DNA of 64,000 nucleotides from Austropuccinia psidii (taxonomy: Eukaryota > Basidiomycota > Pucciniomycetes > Pucciniales > Sphaerophragmiaceae), in the NCBI GenBank assembly GCA_023105745.1, contig JALGQZ010000001.1, forward strand, positions 60,365,937 through 60,429,936, read 5' to 3'. Positions 36,756 through 48,448 of this stretch are shown piece after piece. How positions within the stretch are numbered: the first letter of the stretch is position 1; each line of letters opens with the position of its first letter. The notes beneath the pieces are model-generated. The model ran no database searches and had not been told where the DNA came from. It was given only the letters and a program-made list of their open reading frames with translations. A program made the position numbers and the translations under genes.

Positions 36756-37330
36756 TAGAACAACAGAGGTGGTTATCTGTTCTTATGCCACCTCAAATTA
36801 AAAAAAATGGCAAAAGTTTGGGGAAGTGTGGGCGTAGTCAGCTTAATCAATTTTTTTTAAGAAAATAATAAAAGAAAATTCAAATTCCTACTTAAAAAAA
36901 AAAAAAAAATCAATGCATTTTTTGAAATTAATATGAAAAAGAAAAAGAAGGCAAAATCAATAAAATGTTCTCATCAAGTGGAATTATGCAGGAGAAACTC
37001 AATAACAAATACAACTGGCACAAAAAAAAAAGAGAAGAATACAAAAAAAACCATCCTCTGGATAATGACTTACAGCCCCAATATTTTGGGTTTAGTGAGT
37101 CTTTCACAGGCAAGCATCCATCCAGAAACTGGGTCTGTACTTCTCAAGTCATAACTAAGGTTGAGCAGCCTCAATCACAACACAGTTTGAAACACCAATT
37201 AGGTTTTTCAAAACTCAGGAACACAAAAATACCAAGCTGCATCACTAAGCTTTCTCAAGGCTCAGAATATGTTACCCCGCATGGTTACCCTATTCCCAAA
37301 ACTGACAGGTCTGGCAGCAGAATTACTGTC

Positions 37331-37403
37331 AGAGGGCAAAATTGAACCCATTTCAAAGTTGGGACTGAACAGCAAAATAGATTCACTAACCACTACACTA
37401 CTT
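37331..37403 (-). other. tRNA-like module in the C fragment
   Basis: The minus strand reads GTGTAGTGGTTAGTGAATC (A-box-like) followed about 30 nt later by GGGTTCAATTTTGCC (B-box-like), equivalent to 48675-48751 of element C. It cannot form a full cloverleaf. Probably a tRNA-derived (SINE-like) piece, antisense to the retrotransposon. Confidence 0.45.
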
Positions 37404-37476
37404 CAACTGATTTACTCCTCACAACAGCACCTCATTCAACAAATTCCAAAATTTTCTCCAAAAAAAACATTTATGT

Positions 37477-37720
37477 AAAAAAAAAAAAAAAATTAAATAA
37501 AAAAAAAACAAAAAAAAAATTTCAAATAAAAAAAAAAAATTTTAGATAAAAAAAAAAATTTTAAATAAAAAAAAAAAAACCTTCTCAACATAAAAAAAAG
37601 AATAATAACTTAAACAAAAAATTTATCAACATAAAAAAAAAAAAAATTTCCCAAGGTAAAAAAAAAAAAAAATTTTTTCAACATAAAAAAGAAACAAATT
37701 TTTCTTTTTTAAAAAAAAAT
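37477..37720. repeat. A-rich simple repeat
   Basis: Runs of 8-14 A separated by TTTCAAAT, TTTTAGAT, TTTTAAAT and CAACAT, a roughly 30-bp repeat. The inverted equivalent in C is the T-rich stretch near 48535-48612. Confidence 0.75.
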
Positions 37721-37762
37721 AAGTTAAAATAAAGAATCAAAGAACAGATCAAACTAAAAATA

Positions 37763-38062
37763 AGTCCTTGTATGACTTTAAACTACAGGGTAGCAACCTG
37801 AAGGCTAAAATTAGTCCTTTTATGACTATAAACTGAAGGGTGGTTCCCAGATGGCCAAGATTAGTCCTTTTATGACTTTAAACTACAGGGTAGCAACCTA
37901 AAGGCTAAAACTAGTCCTTTTATGACTATAAACTGAAGGGTAGTTCCCAGATGGCCAAGATTAGTCCTTGTATGACTTTAAACTACAGGGTAGCAACCTG
38001 ACAGCTAAAATTAATCTTTGTATGACTTTAAACTACATGGGTAGCACACCAGAGGGCTGAAC
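37763..38062. repeat. 50-bp minisatellite, about six units, with alternating variants
   Basis: AGTCCTT starts at 37763, 37813, 37863, 37913 and 37963, with a degenerate unit at 38013, so the period is exactly 50 bp. Units alternate between ACTACAGGGTAGCAACCT and ACTGAAGGGTGGTTCCCAGA endings, giving a 100-bp dimer. The same array, inverted, is in element C (48160-48448). Confidence 0.9.
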
Positions 38063-38616
38063 ATGCAAGTAAACTCAGGGAAGAATTAAAACTAAAAAAA
38101 AGGAAGATGTCAATAGAAGTAACAAAAGTGAAAAACAGAATAATGAAGATTTCAACGTGCAAATAATGAAAAATATTTAATCAAAAGAAAAACCTCAAAA
38201 TTGATCGGCTTTGTCCTCAGTAAGACAGTAAACTGCTCCCTTGTGTAATTCTGGACAAGGGTTTTCAAATATCTTTGTATGACTCTAAACTGCAGGATTT
38301 AGTTTACGTAATATACTGGGTTTTATCCACCTAGAGGCAAAGTCCTTGTACAGCTTAAAACTACAGCTCAAATTTAATTATGAAAAAAAGTAAAAGAAGA
38401 TGCTGAAGAGACTGTTTCATTTTCACCAAATATTTTGATAAAAAAAAATCATATTATCAACTGATACTTTTAACAAGCTTAAAAAAAATAAAGAAGAAAA
38501 ATGGAAGCTCAATCCAATGCAGCAAAATTTAAATCAGTACTCAAAAAGGTTAGACCAGTAAATGAAGCTATGCCTCAAGTTCTAAATACACCTTTAGAAA
38601 TACCTGAATTATCAAA

Positions 38617-38880
38617 TTGTTTGTTCTTTGTGCTGCATTTTCACCACCCAATAGCAAACATAAATCCCTCCAGTAATGCCCCATTTGTTGCAATCAAATA
38701 TGTGAACTTTCTTTTGCCAAATAAGAATTGTGATAATTCATCCCATTGATTGACCTCAACATTACCCATTGTTGTGAATGATCTGAGTTCGACAAGGGCA
38801 ATGAGTACTCCTGTCAAAAAGAAAATAGCCATGTGACCAAAGTGAATGCGTTTGATTCAAGTGGAATCCACAATTCTCTG
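38617..38880 (-). pseudogene. Fragment resembling a TET-like 2OG-Fe(II) dioxygenase of rust fungi
   Basis: The minus strand reads IHFGHMAIFFLTGVLIALVE, then VNQWDELSQFLFGKRKFTYL, GALLEGFMFAIGW, a TGA stop and KCSTKNKQF, where the C fragment begins. I recall this block from the large family of proteins annotated as Tet-like 2OG-Fe(II) oxygenase in rust genomes. The metal-binding part (H-x-D...H) is not present in the fragment, so the call rests on memory of the N-terminal part only. TET/JBP genes are known to travel with KDZ-type DNA transposons in fungi. An in-frame TGA upstream near 38863 and the truncation make it a pseudogene. Confidence 0.4.
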
Positions 38881-39955
38881 ACTATTTCTGGTGGTTATAT
38901 CTGCTGATACTGGCATTGATATTTGCGCTTTTGGTTGACTGGAGGAAGAAAACGTATTCCTTTGGGTGGTTTTGGCCTCATTTGTCTTTTGGGACATGCC
39001 ACTATTCCCAGATGGTTGAGGGATCACTTTGTGTTAAAGCAGAGAAGATATCAGATATTGCAGACTCACATTTGAAGCAAGCCCTCTTGAATCCAGAATG
39101 GTCCCCAATGCCAATGCCCATTATAAAGCACACATCCATGACTTCCCTGTTGGAGCCCACATGGCATTGGCTCGATCTAAACTGACTAAAGCCAATGTTT
39201 TTTCATGGGGCCCAATGAGGGTGCAAAATGAATGCCGGCCCATATATATATTCTGAGAATAACTGAGCAACTCACACTTTCATTCCTCTTCCCAATGATT
39301 CCCTGCAAGTTCCCTTTTATGCTCCTTTCCTTTTTTGTGAATGGCATTCTTTCACAGGAAATTGAAAGGAAACCAAAAGATTAGTGACTATTGTGTGGAA
39401 ACCAATTTTCACCTAAATTTGATTTTGCTCAATGAATATTTTTTATTTCACGTTAAAAATGAAAGATTACATACAAATTTTGCAAATTGGCAAGCTCAAG
39501 TACCTGAACCCATAATAATGCAGTGGATACTGTATTATTAAATTTGATATTTTTATGTTCCCATTAAATGAGATTCAATTCCAACCATCTGGCTTATTGC
39601 GAGAACACGTGAGTAGAACATGCACTCCGCTGCGCATGCCTAATCATCCTAGTTCTTTTGAAAGAAGCAGTGAAATTTGGCCTATTATGAGCTGGCGGGA
39701 TGTGAAAATACCCACTTCCCACAATGCTCCTGCATGTGCTAATGGTGGGCACAACTGCAATTGCATGTGGTCAATGCAGGCACAGCTTCCTTACAGAGTG
39801 GTTTCAATGGTGTACGGAGGAATGCCCCCATACAAAGCTCTTAATTATTATTGAAATTCCTAATGAGGAATGTGGGCAGTAGGATAGGTAGTCAAAATTA
39901 TTAAGTTCATAAATCACTTTCTGAAATTAAATGACAATCTATTTGATACAAAGCT
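38881..39955. other. Interior of T without a recognised gene
   Basis: Short open stretches occur on both strands (for example 39555-39854 plus, and a minus frame near 39130-39250), none recognised. A CATATATATATTCTGAG TATA-like stretch lies near 39240-39260. Could be decayed exons of the T gene(s). Confidence 0.35.
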
Positions 39956-39958
39956 AAT

Positions 39959-40927
39959 CTAAAAATTACTGGACGTAATTGTGGCTGACATGGGTACAGT
40001 CAATGTGACCTCATCATTTGAACCAAGACCATGCATCTCAACCCAGGAATCACCAAAGTCTAATACCAAGCATTGTGCAAATTCAAATATAAGAGGTACA
40101 GTGGGGGTAAAAGACTCTGATGAGAAGAAAGTCTTATTCAGTAAATTACATATATACTTATTAGTATGTAGCCACATTGGCTCTACTAGATTTTTACCCT
40201 CTGAATGTCTTTCAGAAATGTCAATGAGTGATAAAGCCCCATTCACTGAGCTTGTTGTCCAGTCCTCTGAACATAACATCAAACCACAAACCCCTGTTGG
40301 ACAAAATGCAGCTAATCTACCATAGAATATTCAAATTATTCCAAGATTCTTGTGACATGCCAAAAGATCTTTGATGGCCTCATTTTTTTTCAAAATTGTA
40401 AGTTTGCCTTTCATGCCATAGACCTTGAACTTTGTATGTGCATGTACCATGTTGTATGGAATCATCAAGTGGATTATTATATCTATTAGATCCTCCAAGC
40501 TGTTGTGCATCTTTGTTGATATCTCATTGTCAGGCCCGCCACCTTCAATGCTAAGCTGTGTTGCACGTTGCTTTGATTTACTCAAGCAGGAGGAAAGGTA
40601 TTCAACTTCTGCCCATTTAAGTGCAAGAGGATTGGCAGCATTTGTTGTTGGTGCCACATATGGTTTGGGTGCAATCACATCATATGAGACTAAAGTAACG
40701 GATTAAAACCTAACATTTGCCCAAAAATGTTTAATTGGATTGGAGGGGTAAAGAAGACTCTGAATCATTTTGAAGAAGGAGTGTTCAGATTTTGGGATAT
40801 GGACTGGAGGTTTAGCCAATTTCTTCATCAATTTGAGATTCCAAATTTTATTATTAAGAAATGATTTGGTTTCTGTTGCCTTGAAAAATCTAACCCTGTA
40901 TAGTGAAATGTATATCACTTGAGTCAT
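39959..40927 (-). pseudogene. Unidentified T-element gene, 3' part (several open blocks)
   Basis: Three consecutive minus-strand open blocks: 40927-40703 (FFKATETKSFLNNKIWNLK), 40678-40331 (PKPYVAPTTNAANPLALKWA and a helical EYLSSCLSKSKQR) and 40282-39959 (IFEFAQCLVLDFGDSWVEMH). They differ in frame and are separated by stops, but they are protein-like in composition and share direction with the blocks at 42366-43572. I do not recognise the family; a transposase or accessory protein of T is the natural guess. The first block sits just after a GT..AG intron candidate interrupted by solo LTR-A3. Confidence 0.35.
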
Positions 40928-40931
40928 CAGC

Positions 40932-42346
40932 TGTCAGCCTGTGACTCAAAACCAGAGCACAAGCATGTCAGCCAAATACCATAAACCAATGGTATAGCCA
41001 AGATACCACCAAAACATGGAGCTGAGCCAAATAAGCTCAAAAGGTATCAAAAGAAGGAGGAAACTCACCCTCTTCCAAATATACAAGTCCCATCATCATA
41101 GGACAAAGAATAACAAAGTTATTCCTCCTCAAGGTTGTTGCTGAGCATAAACCTTAATTTTCACCTCTCATCTGAGATACAGAGCAAGAGGCCTAACCCC
41201 ATAAAATGAGTATGCAAAATGAATCTCAAGCCAGGGCTATCCCATGGTACCAACTAAACTGAGCTAGCAACAGTATTACAGAAGTTATGGTCAAATTCAG
41301 GCCAAATAAGGGTGAATAAAACATTCACCTCTCATCTAACTTCTACAGTTTTGGTGTGAGATAACAAAAGTGGGGTCTTTTTGGAAAGAGAACAATCAGG
41401 GGTATCTACTGGTGTCATCTATTTCTCCATATCTCCACTAGAACAAAAGTTATAGGGCAAACAAGCCCAATACAGCTTTTGCCTAAAAACACGCACTTGT
41501 ACAAAACACTTGTACATGGGATAGCTTTGTCATATTTAATGATAACCATACCAAATAAGGAACCATTGTGTAGAACACATACAGGGCTACACACTGATTC
41601 AACGTTGAGGTGGATATCTCAAGAACTGACAAAGTTATAGCTGTTTTAAGGTCAAAATCCCACATTTTGACCAATACAGCCTTACCATGGGATAATATCC
41701 CATAACCATGATTATGAGGTGTCAAACTGACGAAGAAGCTTGTTTTTACTTCAATACTGGGGTCCCATACAAGTTCTTTACAGCATTCTATGCGTCATAC
41801 ACGTCAGAATCAGGCTGTGTGGTCCCCAGATGAAAATTTTCACCCTGTATTTGTGAAAACCGCCCAGATGTGGTTTCAAAACCCCATCTGAGCACAGTAA
41901 AGGCTATACAGGCCTTTTGTAAACCACAAGCCTGTCCTAGAGAGTGAAACATCTTCACTTCCTCTATGTGGAAAGGTCTAGCCACCTTTTAACCCCATTT
42001 CAGGATAAAAAGGGGGCTTTTCACAGCCAGAAAAGCTTTCCTCATCCTTCTCTTAAATTCCTATGTAGTAAACTGTAAAAAACAGTTTCACTATTGGAGA
42101 ATAATCAGGTTATACTATAAACTTCAGTATTGTAGCTCTTATTATAGTAATCCAACTGGTAAGACTGCACACGGGGCTTTCAGCAGCGCTCACCACCACT
42201 ATTTCTTAATAGTAAAGCCCTTTTTATTTAATTATAACCCTTATTATCTTGAAAAAACATTTATTTTAATCTTTACAACCGTGTCACAAACATAGTTAAA
42301 GTTGTAACTAGCCTATTTATCACTTTATCATAGTTTCATCCTGACA
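40932..42346 (+). repeat. Solo LTR A3 (family A), 1415 bp, TSD TCAGC
   Basis: Runs from TGTCAGCCTG to CATCCTGACA, flanked by TCAGC at 40927-40931 and 42347-42351, with no internal sequence. Orientation is plus, opposite to the T gene it splits. The 12-bp inverted repeat (41865-41890) has one mismatch. Confidence 0.95.
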
Positions 42347-42365
42347 TCAGCCAAATCATAATGTA

Positions 42366-43572
42366 TCATTCACATAGATAAAAATTACCTGCAATCTCAA
42401 GATCCTCAAGCCAGGCCAACATTTTAAGATATTTTTTACTGATAAGCTTAATAACAACAGGAAGGAATGTGTCAGAATCATTTGTTGGTAAATTGTCCCA
42501 TCTATTTTTGTAAATACTATTAATATTATCAAGCCCTCTTTTCCATGATTCTTGAGTAATATTGGAATGATAATTCAAACTTTCTCCAAACTCTTTTATG
42601 CAGGATAAAAATATTACTTGAAGATTAGTAGAGGTTGACACTTCATGGTCATGTTCAGGAATTATAACATTAATATCTTCTTGACCCCTTGTATCATCTT
42701 TGATTTCCTCCCTTTCTTGAAATTCTTGAATATTTTCAGGAGAGGCGGGAGGGGTTTCATCATGGCTTGTTTCATTGAGTACTGGGAGGGTTTCAGTATG
42801 CAGACATTCATTATCATTATGGTAAACTTCAAAATTGATAATGTCATCACCTTGATCCCAAGAATCCTTTGTGGCTTCAAAGGTATGGTGTCTTTTGTTG
42901 TTCTTTTTGGTGGAATTTAAATTTGGTATTTTCCTAAACCTTTTCCTGGCACTCCAATTACCACTCAAGATCCTTCAGGTAAATATTGTCCCACCTTCAC
43001 ACCTAGCCATATATTGTAAGCAGCTATTCTTTTCATTTTTCTTTGAATTAGTAATGGACTCATAGCTCAAATAAATCTTGAGGAGGCTCATTGCTTGAGA
43101 AATATTTTGACATACATAATGAGGAATTATACTATCTTTTTGAACTTTTTCAAGCCTTGGGATTTTTTGAGTGATGTTTGAGACAAATTGTTCCTTGGAT
43201 ATAATTTCAACCTTGCCACTGAAAATTATGTCATCTTGCCCAGCATCCCCCGTTGGTGCACAAGTTTCAACAGTCTTTTACTTCTCAAAGCTTTTAAAAT
43301 TTGGTTTTTGAGAGCTTGGAGGCTGAGCTGAAATAAAGGCTATGAAAAAACCATCAGGATTTCAGAGATTAAAAATATTCAAGATGAATCTATACTCAAA
43401 TTATGGAAGAACTGGCGGATCTGATTATGTTAATGTGACTGGCTCTCTACTTCAATTCCTGATTCATGACTACTGACCATATCAGAGATTTAACTTCCAC
43501 TCTCTGAGGCTGAAGATCTTTGTTCATTGAATTCAGTTGAATTTCCCAGGGTTTGGGGCATTGCTTATGGCA
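42366..43572 (-). pseudogene. Unidentified T-element gene, 5' part
   Basis: Minus-strand exon-like blocks. Near 43561 a start MPQTLGNSTEFNEQRSSASE; about 43280-42975 with TGDAGQDDIIFSGKVEI, SKEQFVSNITQKIPRLEKVQ and SLLKIYLSYESITNSKKNEK; then 42968-42366, a 200-residue acidic and Asn-rich block (FLSCIKEFGESLNYHSN, KRGLDNINSIYKNRWDNLPT, YLKMLAWLEDLEIAG). The last block ends in a splice-donor-like G/GTAATT. No recognised domain. Same direction as 39959-40927 and the TET-like fragment, so it may be one gene or a small cluster native to T. Confidence 0.4.
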
Positions 43573-44458
43573 TAGCCGAGGTAGTCTATTAATTAAATAG
43601 ATGGTGATGAGTTGATTGATAACTTGATTGAAAATTCTAGAATAAAAAGATCAAAATTAACCAGAAAAGGTGGGAGTTCTGAAAGTGGTGGAAGTAAAAT
43701 ACATTTAAGATATTAATAATTGATTCTTTTTTAGGCAATATCAATTTTGGAGAATTTTGGAAAGTTTGAAAGAAGTTAAATATCAATTTAAACCAGTTCA
43801 ATAGTTAGTTAATTTTCTCAAAAAAGCCATTTTATAACCACAAGCTGACCAAAAGAAACCTGCCCATTGACAGCCTTAAAACCTTCTATCAATATCTATT
43901 GAGATTGTATTTCATTTGCAAAATATGATATGTCAGGAAATTCAAGGAGGTGATGTGTTGAAAATTATTTCATATAACTCAAATGAAATCACTTCCCTGT
44001 GAGAAATTGAATAAAGTTGACTAGTGAAAAACCTACTAAAGTAAACATTTGAACTATTCAATTCTCATGAGGTAAGGACTAAGCAAAGTGTTCCATTTGA
44101 ATGATATGAAATAAAATGGTTTTGTTGGTGAAACACAAGACACAATTATGGTCTTAAATATAGTCCACTATTAGGTTTTAATTTGTGAGTATCATGAGTT
44201 AAACCCTAACTACAACATTGTGAATATCCCCACCAATTCCCCCCCAGAACTTGTTGGCAGAGAAGGCCACTCAGCATATTTCTGTGATTGCATTGTGCGC
44301 CAACAAGCCACCGTACCCTATTAATCTAATACTGGAGCGTAAGCATGGTAAGTGGCAAGGGTGCAGAAGATTAAGGATGGGTGAGGGCTGACATGGGGTA
44401 TCAGCATCAGAGGCATATCTTGAGGGTCCTGCAGAAGCGTAAGGATGGGTGAGCCCAA
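43573..44458. other. Right interior of T before element C
   Basis: No gene recognised. From about 44330 the DNA becomes GC-richer and repetitive, with two units of a CAGAAG(ATT/CGT)AAGGATGGGTGAG type, related to repeats in 56560-56770 on the other side of element C. The two sides were therefore contiguous subterminal repeats of T before C inserted. Confidence 0.45.
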
Positions 44459-46093
44459 TGTGGGAACTCCTTTTGGTGTGGGATGAAATAAGGCAGTACC
44501 TTGAGGGGGAAATTATTGGTAAGTCTGTTTTTAATTTCAGAATTGTCCAATGACCATGGGTGCTAAGGTGTATTAGCTGACCCTCTAAATAATACTGAAT
44601 AGTCAGCCTACAGAGAATCACAAAATAAAATAATATTTGTGGCTTTAACAGATAGAGAAGACTTATCAGCAGTCTCTAAATCAGACCTATCAATAACACT
44701 ACAGTAAAAACTCTGATCTAAAATTTCTGATAAAATAAACACTAGACTTTTTTATTTTATTTTAATAAAAGTGATGATAATATATATATATATATATGTT
44801 TTGGGTTTCTGCTATTTTGATAACACTGATAAGAATATTTTTTTTTTCAATAAGAATGATAAGAATATATATATTTTTTATGGTTTGAGGTTGATTATAA
44901 TGATTTTTTTTTGATATGAGTACTAATAATAAGACTACTGGATTTGATTCTTTTAAGATTTTTTTAATACTGAGTTTATATCCCTACTACTTCTCTTTGT
45001 TAATAACACTAAGCTTTAGCTATGGTTATACTACTATTCTTCACTAATACCAAGCTACTGAGAAAGGCTACTGAGCTTTTACTACGGTTATACTACTATT
45101 CTTCACTAATACTAAGCTACTGAGCAAGGCTACTGAGCTTTTCACTACTGAAACACTACTACTATTCTAGATATCCTGCTAGTTCAGGGATGGTGGTGAT
45201 CTTGGATAGTGGGAACTTGTTCCATGATGCTGGGAAAAATGAGGGAGAGAGGACCTCTATTTATAGCTTTTGGGCCTCCATAGAGCTTCTCAAAACAGGG
45301 TACTTAGAAAAAATCATAGTTGAGAGGTTTTAGCTAGTGAGATGTGTAGTTTTGGTGTAGCAACGTGACACAGGATCCAAGTTCTGACCAATGAGATTGA
45401 GTTGTCACGTCAATTGGTAATTATAGGTATGCACCTGGAATTGATTTGAATTCTGACCAATCACATGGTGTTAATATTTTAAAGAACTTTGGACGTGAAT
45501 TCTGACCAATGAGATTGATTTATCACGTCAATTTGTAATTATAGGTATGTATCATGAATTAATTTGACTTCTGACCAATCAAATGACTTTCTGATAAGTC
45601 TTGAATAATTTGTGGTTTGTATTTAAAAGGATTAGTCAGCTGATGTGCAATTGTTGTCCATTTTTGATGTCCAGCTTATGGGTTAGGTTAAATCAATTTT
45701 TTTTTTTTTTTAAAAAAAAATATCGTCCATTTTCTTCCAAAAAGATTTTATTCTTCTGTTTTGATTTTGTTTTATTCTTCTTGGAACTTCCACAAATAAT
45801 AATTCTGAAATTGCCTTCAATATGGCTTGAACCAGCTTCATGACCAATCCAGAGGTTAATAGCTCCTTCTTGTCAACTGAGACAGGAAGGTTTTCTTTTT
45901 TTAGTCCGGAATTTTAAATGTCTCCATAGCACTACACTCCTTTTCAGTTCTCTAAAATCTTCAAAAATATTGGATATATTTAGTTCTATATTTTCTTTAT
46001 TTATTTATTATTTTTTTTATTGATTTTATTTTATTTTATTTTATTTTTTTTCAGGTAAGCTTGAAACTGATAATAATGGTATGGAATACCACA
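44459..46093 (-). repeat. 3' LTR of element C, 1635 bp
   Basis: TGTGGGAACTCC to GGAATACCACA on the plus strand; matches 54865-56511 throughout. Contains several CTACTGAG/ACTATTCTTCACTAATAC units (about 45000-45150), and pairs of TTCTGACCAATGAGATTGA motifs with ACGTCAATT (about 45385-45580). Confidence 0.93.
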
Positions 46094-46106
46094 TCCCCCT
46101 CTCCAT
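46094..46106 (-). other. Polypurine tract of element C
   Basis: TCCCCCTCTCC on the plus strand, purine-rich on the coding strand, directly internal to the left LTR. It fixes the left LTR as the 3' LTR. Confidence 0.75.
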
Positions 46107-46189
46107 TTAATGCTGTCCCCAGCGTTCCAGTTGAAAAGCTTGCCAGTATCAATAATATTCATTTTGTTCAATTTCTTCCCCCTCCAATA

Positions 46190-47787
46190 TTAACTCTTCA
46201 TCTTCAATCTCTTCACTGCTCTTGATTGAACTTTCTTTCCTCTGGGATCAAACCTCTTGATGTGACTTGCTGCAAATTTTCTTGTTAGTTTAGTGCCATC
46301 CAGTTCTTCAAGCTCATAAGGTCCATTATTAATTTGATTTATGACTCTATAAAGTCCATTCCAGAGTTCTTGAAGAGTAAACCCCACTGTGACTCAAGTG
46401 GTTCATTATAAACTAATACCAAGTCCCGTGGTTCAAGTGGATTTCTCAGTCTATGTGCCATCTTTTTGTCCAAATATTTAACTGATTTGTGTCTTGAATC
46501 TCTTAATTTCTCTGCTGCTGCTAATCTTGTTTCCTCTTTTGCTGCAATCTGTATAGTTCTTGCTTCCAATAGTTTCTCTCTTGTTGATATTTTATTCCAT
46601 TCAATGGCTAGATATGTATTTGTTTCAATATCAATTGGCAAAAAAGCTTGCTGACTGAATTGAAGCTCAAATGGTGAGTATCCTGTTGTTCTTTTTGTTG
46701 ATATTCTATCTGCCAAAGTCACAATTGGTAAGTATTCTTTCCATTTGGATCCATTTTCACCACACATCTTTACAAGGGCATCTTTCGATTGCTTATGTCC
46801 TCTTTCAACCATTCCTTGTGATTCTGGGTAGTAAGGTCTAGTTATTCTGATTATTGATCCTGCTCTTTTGACTGCTTCTTGTAGTTCTTTTACAAATTCT
46901 TCTCCTCCATCAACTGTCACTTCTTTTGGAGCTCCATATCTACAAATCCATTCTGAGACTGATTTTGCAGTTATTCCAAGGTGCTCTGGTATCTCCTCCT
47001 GAAGTATCCAAGTCATTTGTGCTTGATAAACTTCCACAGAGTTTGTTGCTCCTTGAGGTAGTCTTGTAGGCTGAAGTCTTCCAATTGGTGTTTCAAATGT
47101 TGTAAGGGGTCTTGTAGTAATATACAATTCTCTTTCATTGTATCCTCCCATAATATCTCCCAATCCATAACATGCTCTTCCTGAAAATGATCCTACAAAC
47201 TCAACAACATTTGGTGGCAATCCTGCATCTTTTATTGTTACTTTATTGAGGTCTTGAAGATCATGAACTATTCTAAGTTTTCCGTTGGGCTTTGCCACAC
47301 AAAATACTGGGCTGTTATAGCTTGATGTTGATTGTTCATAGAGTCCTGTACATATTCTTTCTCTGACTAGTTCAATAAATTGAGGTAAAATTGATTTTAA
47401 TATTGGTATTGGTTTCTTTTGCCATGGTTCACGTGGTATAACTGGTATTTTATAAGGTTTTCCATAAGAATGTTTTAGTATGCCTCTTTCTTCTTCACAA
47501 AATGCTATAGCCTTTTGCCTTAGTAATATAACATTCTTTAATAAATTAATCTCTTCTTCTGATAACCATCCAGATGGTCCAAAGTTTATCATTGAAATTC
47601 TTTCTTCTGTAACTTTTGATGTTTCAAAAAATGGAGGTGGGTTAGGTGATAGGGGTGTTTCATATGTATCTCTTGATAATTCAGGTCTTTCCAAAGGTGG
47701 ATTCAGATCTTGAGGAATAGATTCATTGACTAGTCTAACCTTCTTGAGTACTGAGTTATATTTTTCAGCATTGGCTTGAGCTTCCAT
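46190..47787 (-). pseudogene. RT-integrase ORF of C, fused in frame by an internal deletion
   Basis: A 482-residue open frame (47787-46339). The RT part carries YNSPVFCVAKPNGKLRIVHD, CYGLGDIMGGYNE (motif A) and RLPQGATNSVEVYQ (motif B), ending at about WILQEEIPEHLGI. It then passes without stop into an integrase core at about ITAKSVSEWICRYGAPKEV, with VTVDGGEEF and QGMVERGHK (second Asp and Glu of D,D,E). Missing are RT motif C (xxDD), thumb, RNase H, the integrase zinc module and the first catalytic Asp. A shifted frame (46387-46190) carries the integrase C-terminal part (WNGLYRVINQINNGPYELEE). This protein cannot do RT or integration by itself. Confidence 0.88.
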
Positions 47788-48159
47788 GATTATTAGTCTG
47801 GTTTAAAGTATAAATTGATAATATTTTTTTTTATTTTTTTATTTTTTATAATAATTTTCTTTGGTTGAAATAAAAAAGTCTTTTCAGTTATTTCTTTTCT
47901 TTTTTGTTCATAATTGCATTTGAGTTGTAGTTTCAAGTCATGCAAGGACTTTACCTCTAGGTGGATAAAACCCAGTATATTAGGTATACCAAATCCTGCA
48001 GTTTAATGTCATACAAGGACATTTGTGAACCCTAGTCCTGGGTTTACTGTTTTACTTGAAGCTTTCATTATTCTATTATTCACCTTTGTTTTACTCTTGA
48101 TATCTTCTTTTTTTTTATTTTCTTGATTACTTGATTTACTTGCATCTTCAGCCCTCTGG

Positions 48160-48448
48160 TGTGCTACCCCTGTAGTTTGAGTCATACAAAGACTAAATTT
48201 TGGCCGTCTGGGAACCACCCTGTAGTTTAAAGTCTTTCAAGGACTGATTTTAGCCTTCAGGTTGGTACCCTGTAGCTTAAAGTCATACAAGGACTAATTT
48301 TAGCCTTAAGGTTGCTACCCTGTATTTTAAAGTCATACAAGGACTAATTTTAGCCTTCAGGTTGCTACCCTGAAGTTTAAAGTCATACAAGGACTAATTT
48401 TTTGGCCGTAAGGTTGCTACCCTGTAGTTTAAAGTCATACAAGGACTA
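48160..48448. repeat. 50-bp minisatellite in element C
   Basis: Inverted counterpart of 37763-38062: GTTTAAAGTCATACAAGGAC plus TTTTAGCCTTCAGGTTGCTA and relatives, about six units. It lies about 400 bp upstream (in coding direction) of the RT-integrase start. Isolated related motifs at 47935-48020 match 38270-38345. Confidence 0.88.

Larger units (their letters stand above)
36756..38617 (+). mobile_element. Truncated copy of family C (plus orientation)
   Basis: Corresponds, inverted, to about 47690-49630 of element C. It starts with the block GGTGGTTATCTGTTCTTATG that pairs with 49605-49627, carries the tRNA-like block, the poly-A repeats and the 50-bp minisatellite. It ends in the first 39 codons of the RT ORF (38501-38617: MEAQSNAAKFKSVLKKVRP, against MEAQANAEKYNSVLKKVRL in C). 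Clearly more diverged than the C LTRs are from each other. The breakpoint at about 38617 joins directly to the TET-like fragment. Confidence 0.8.

Noticed and set aside
36933..37478. 126-codon and other ORFs in the C fragment
   Set aside because: The corresponding part of element C is non-coding and repeat-rich, and the frames are not conserved there.
37763..38062. Regular 50-bp repeats as a possible CRISPR array
   Set aside because: The whole period is repeated with no unique spacers, and the context is a fungal retrotransposon; this is a minisatellite.
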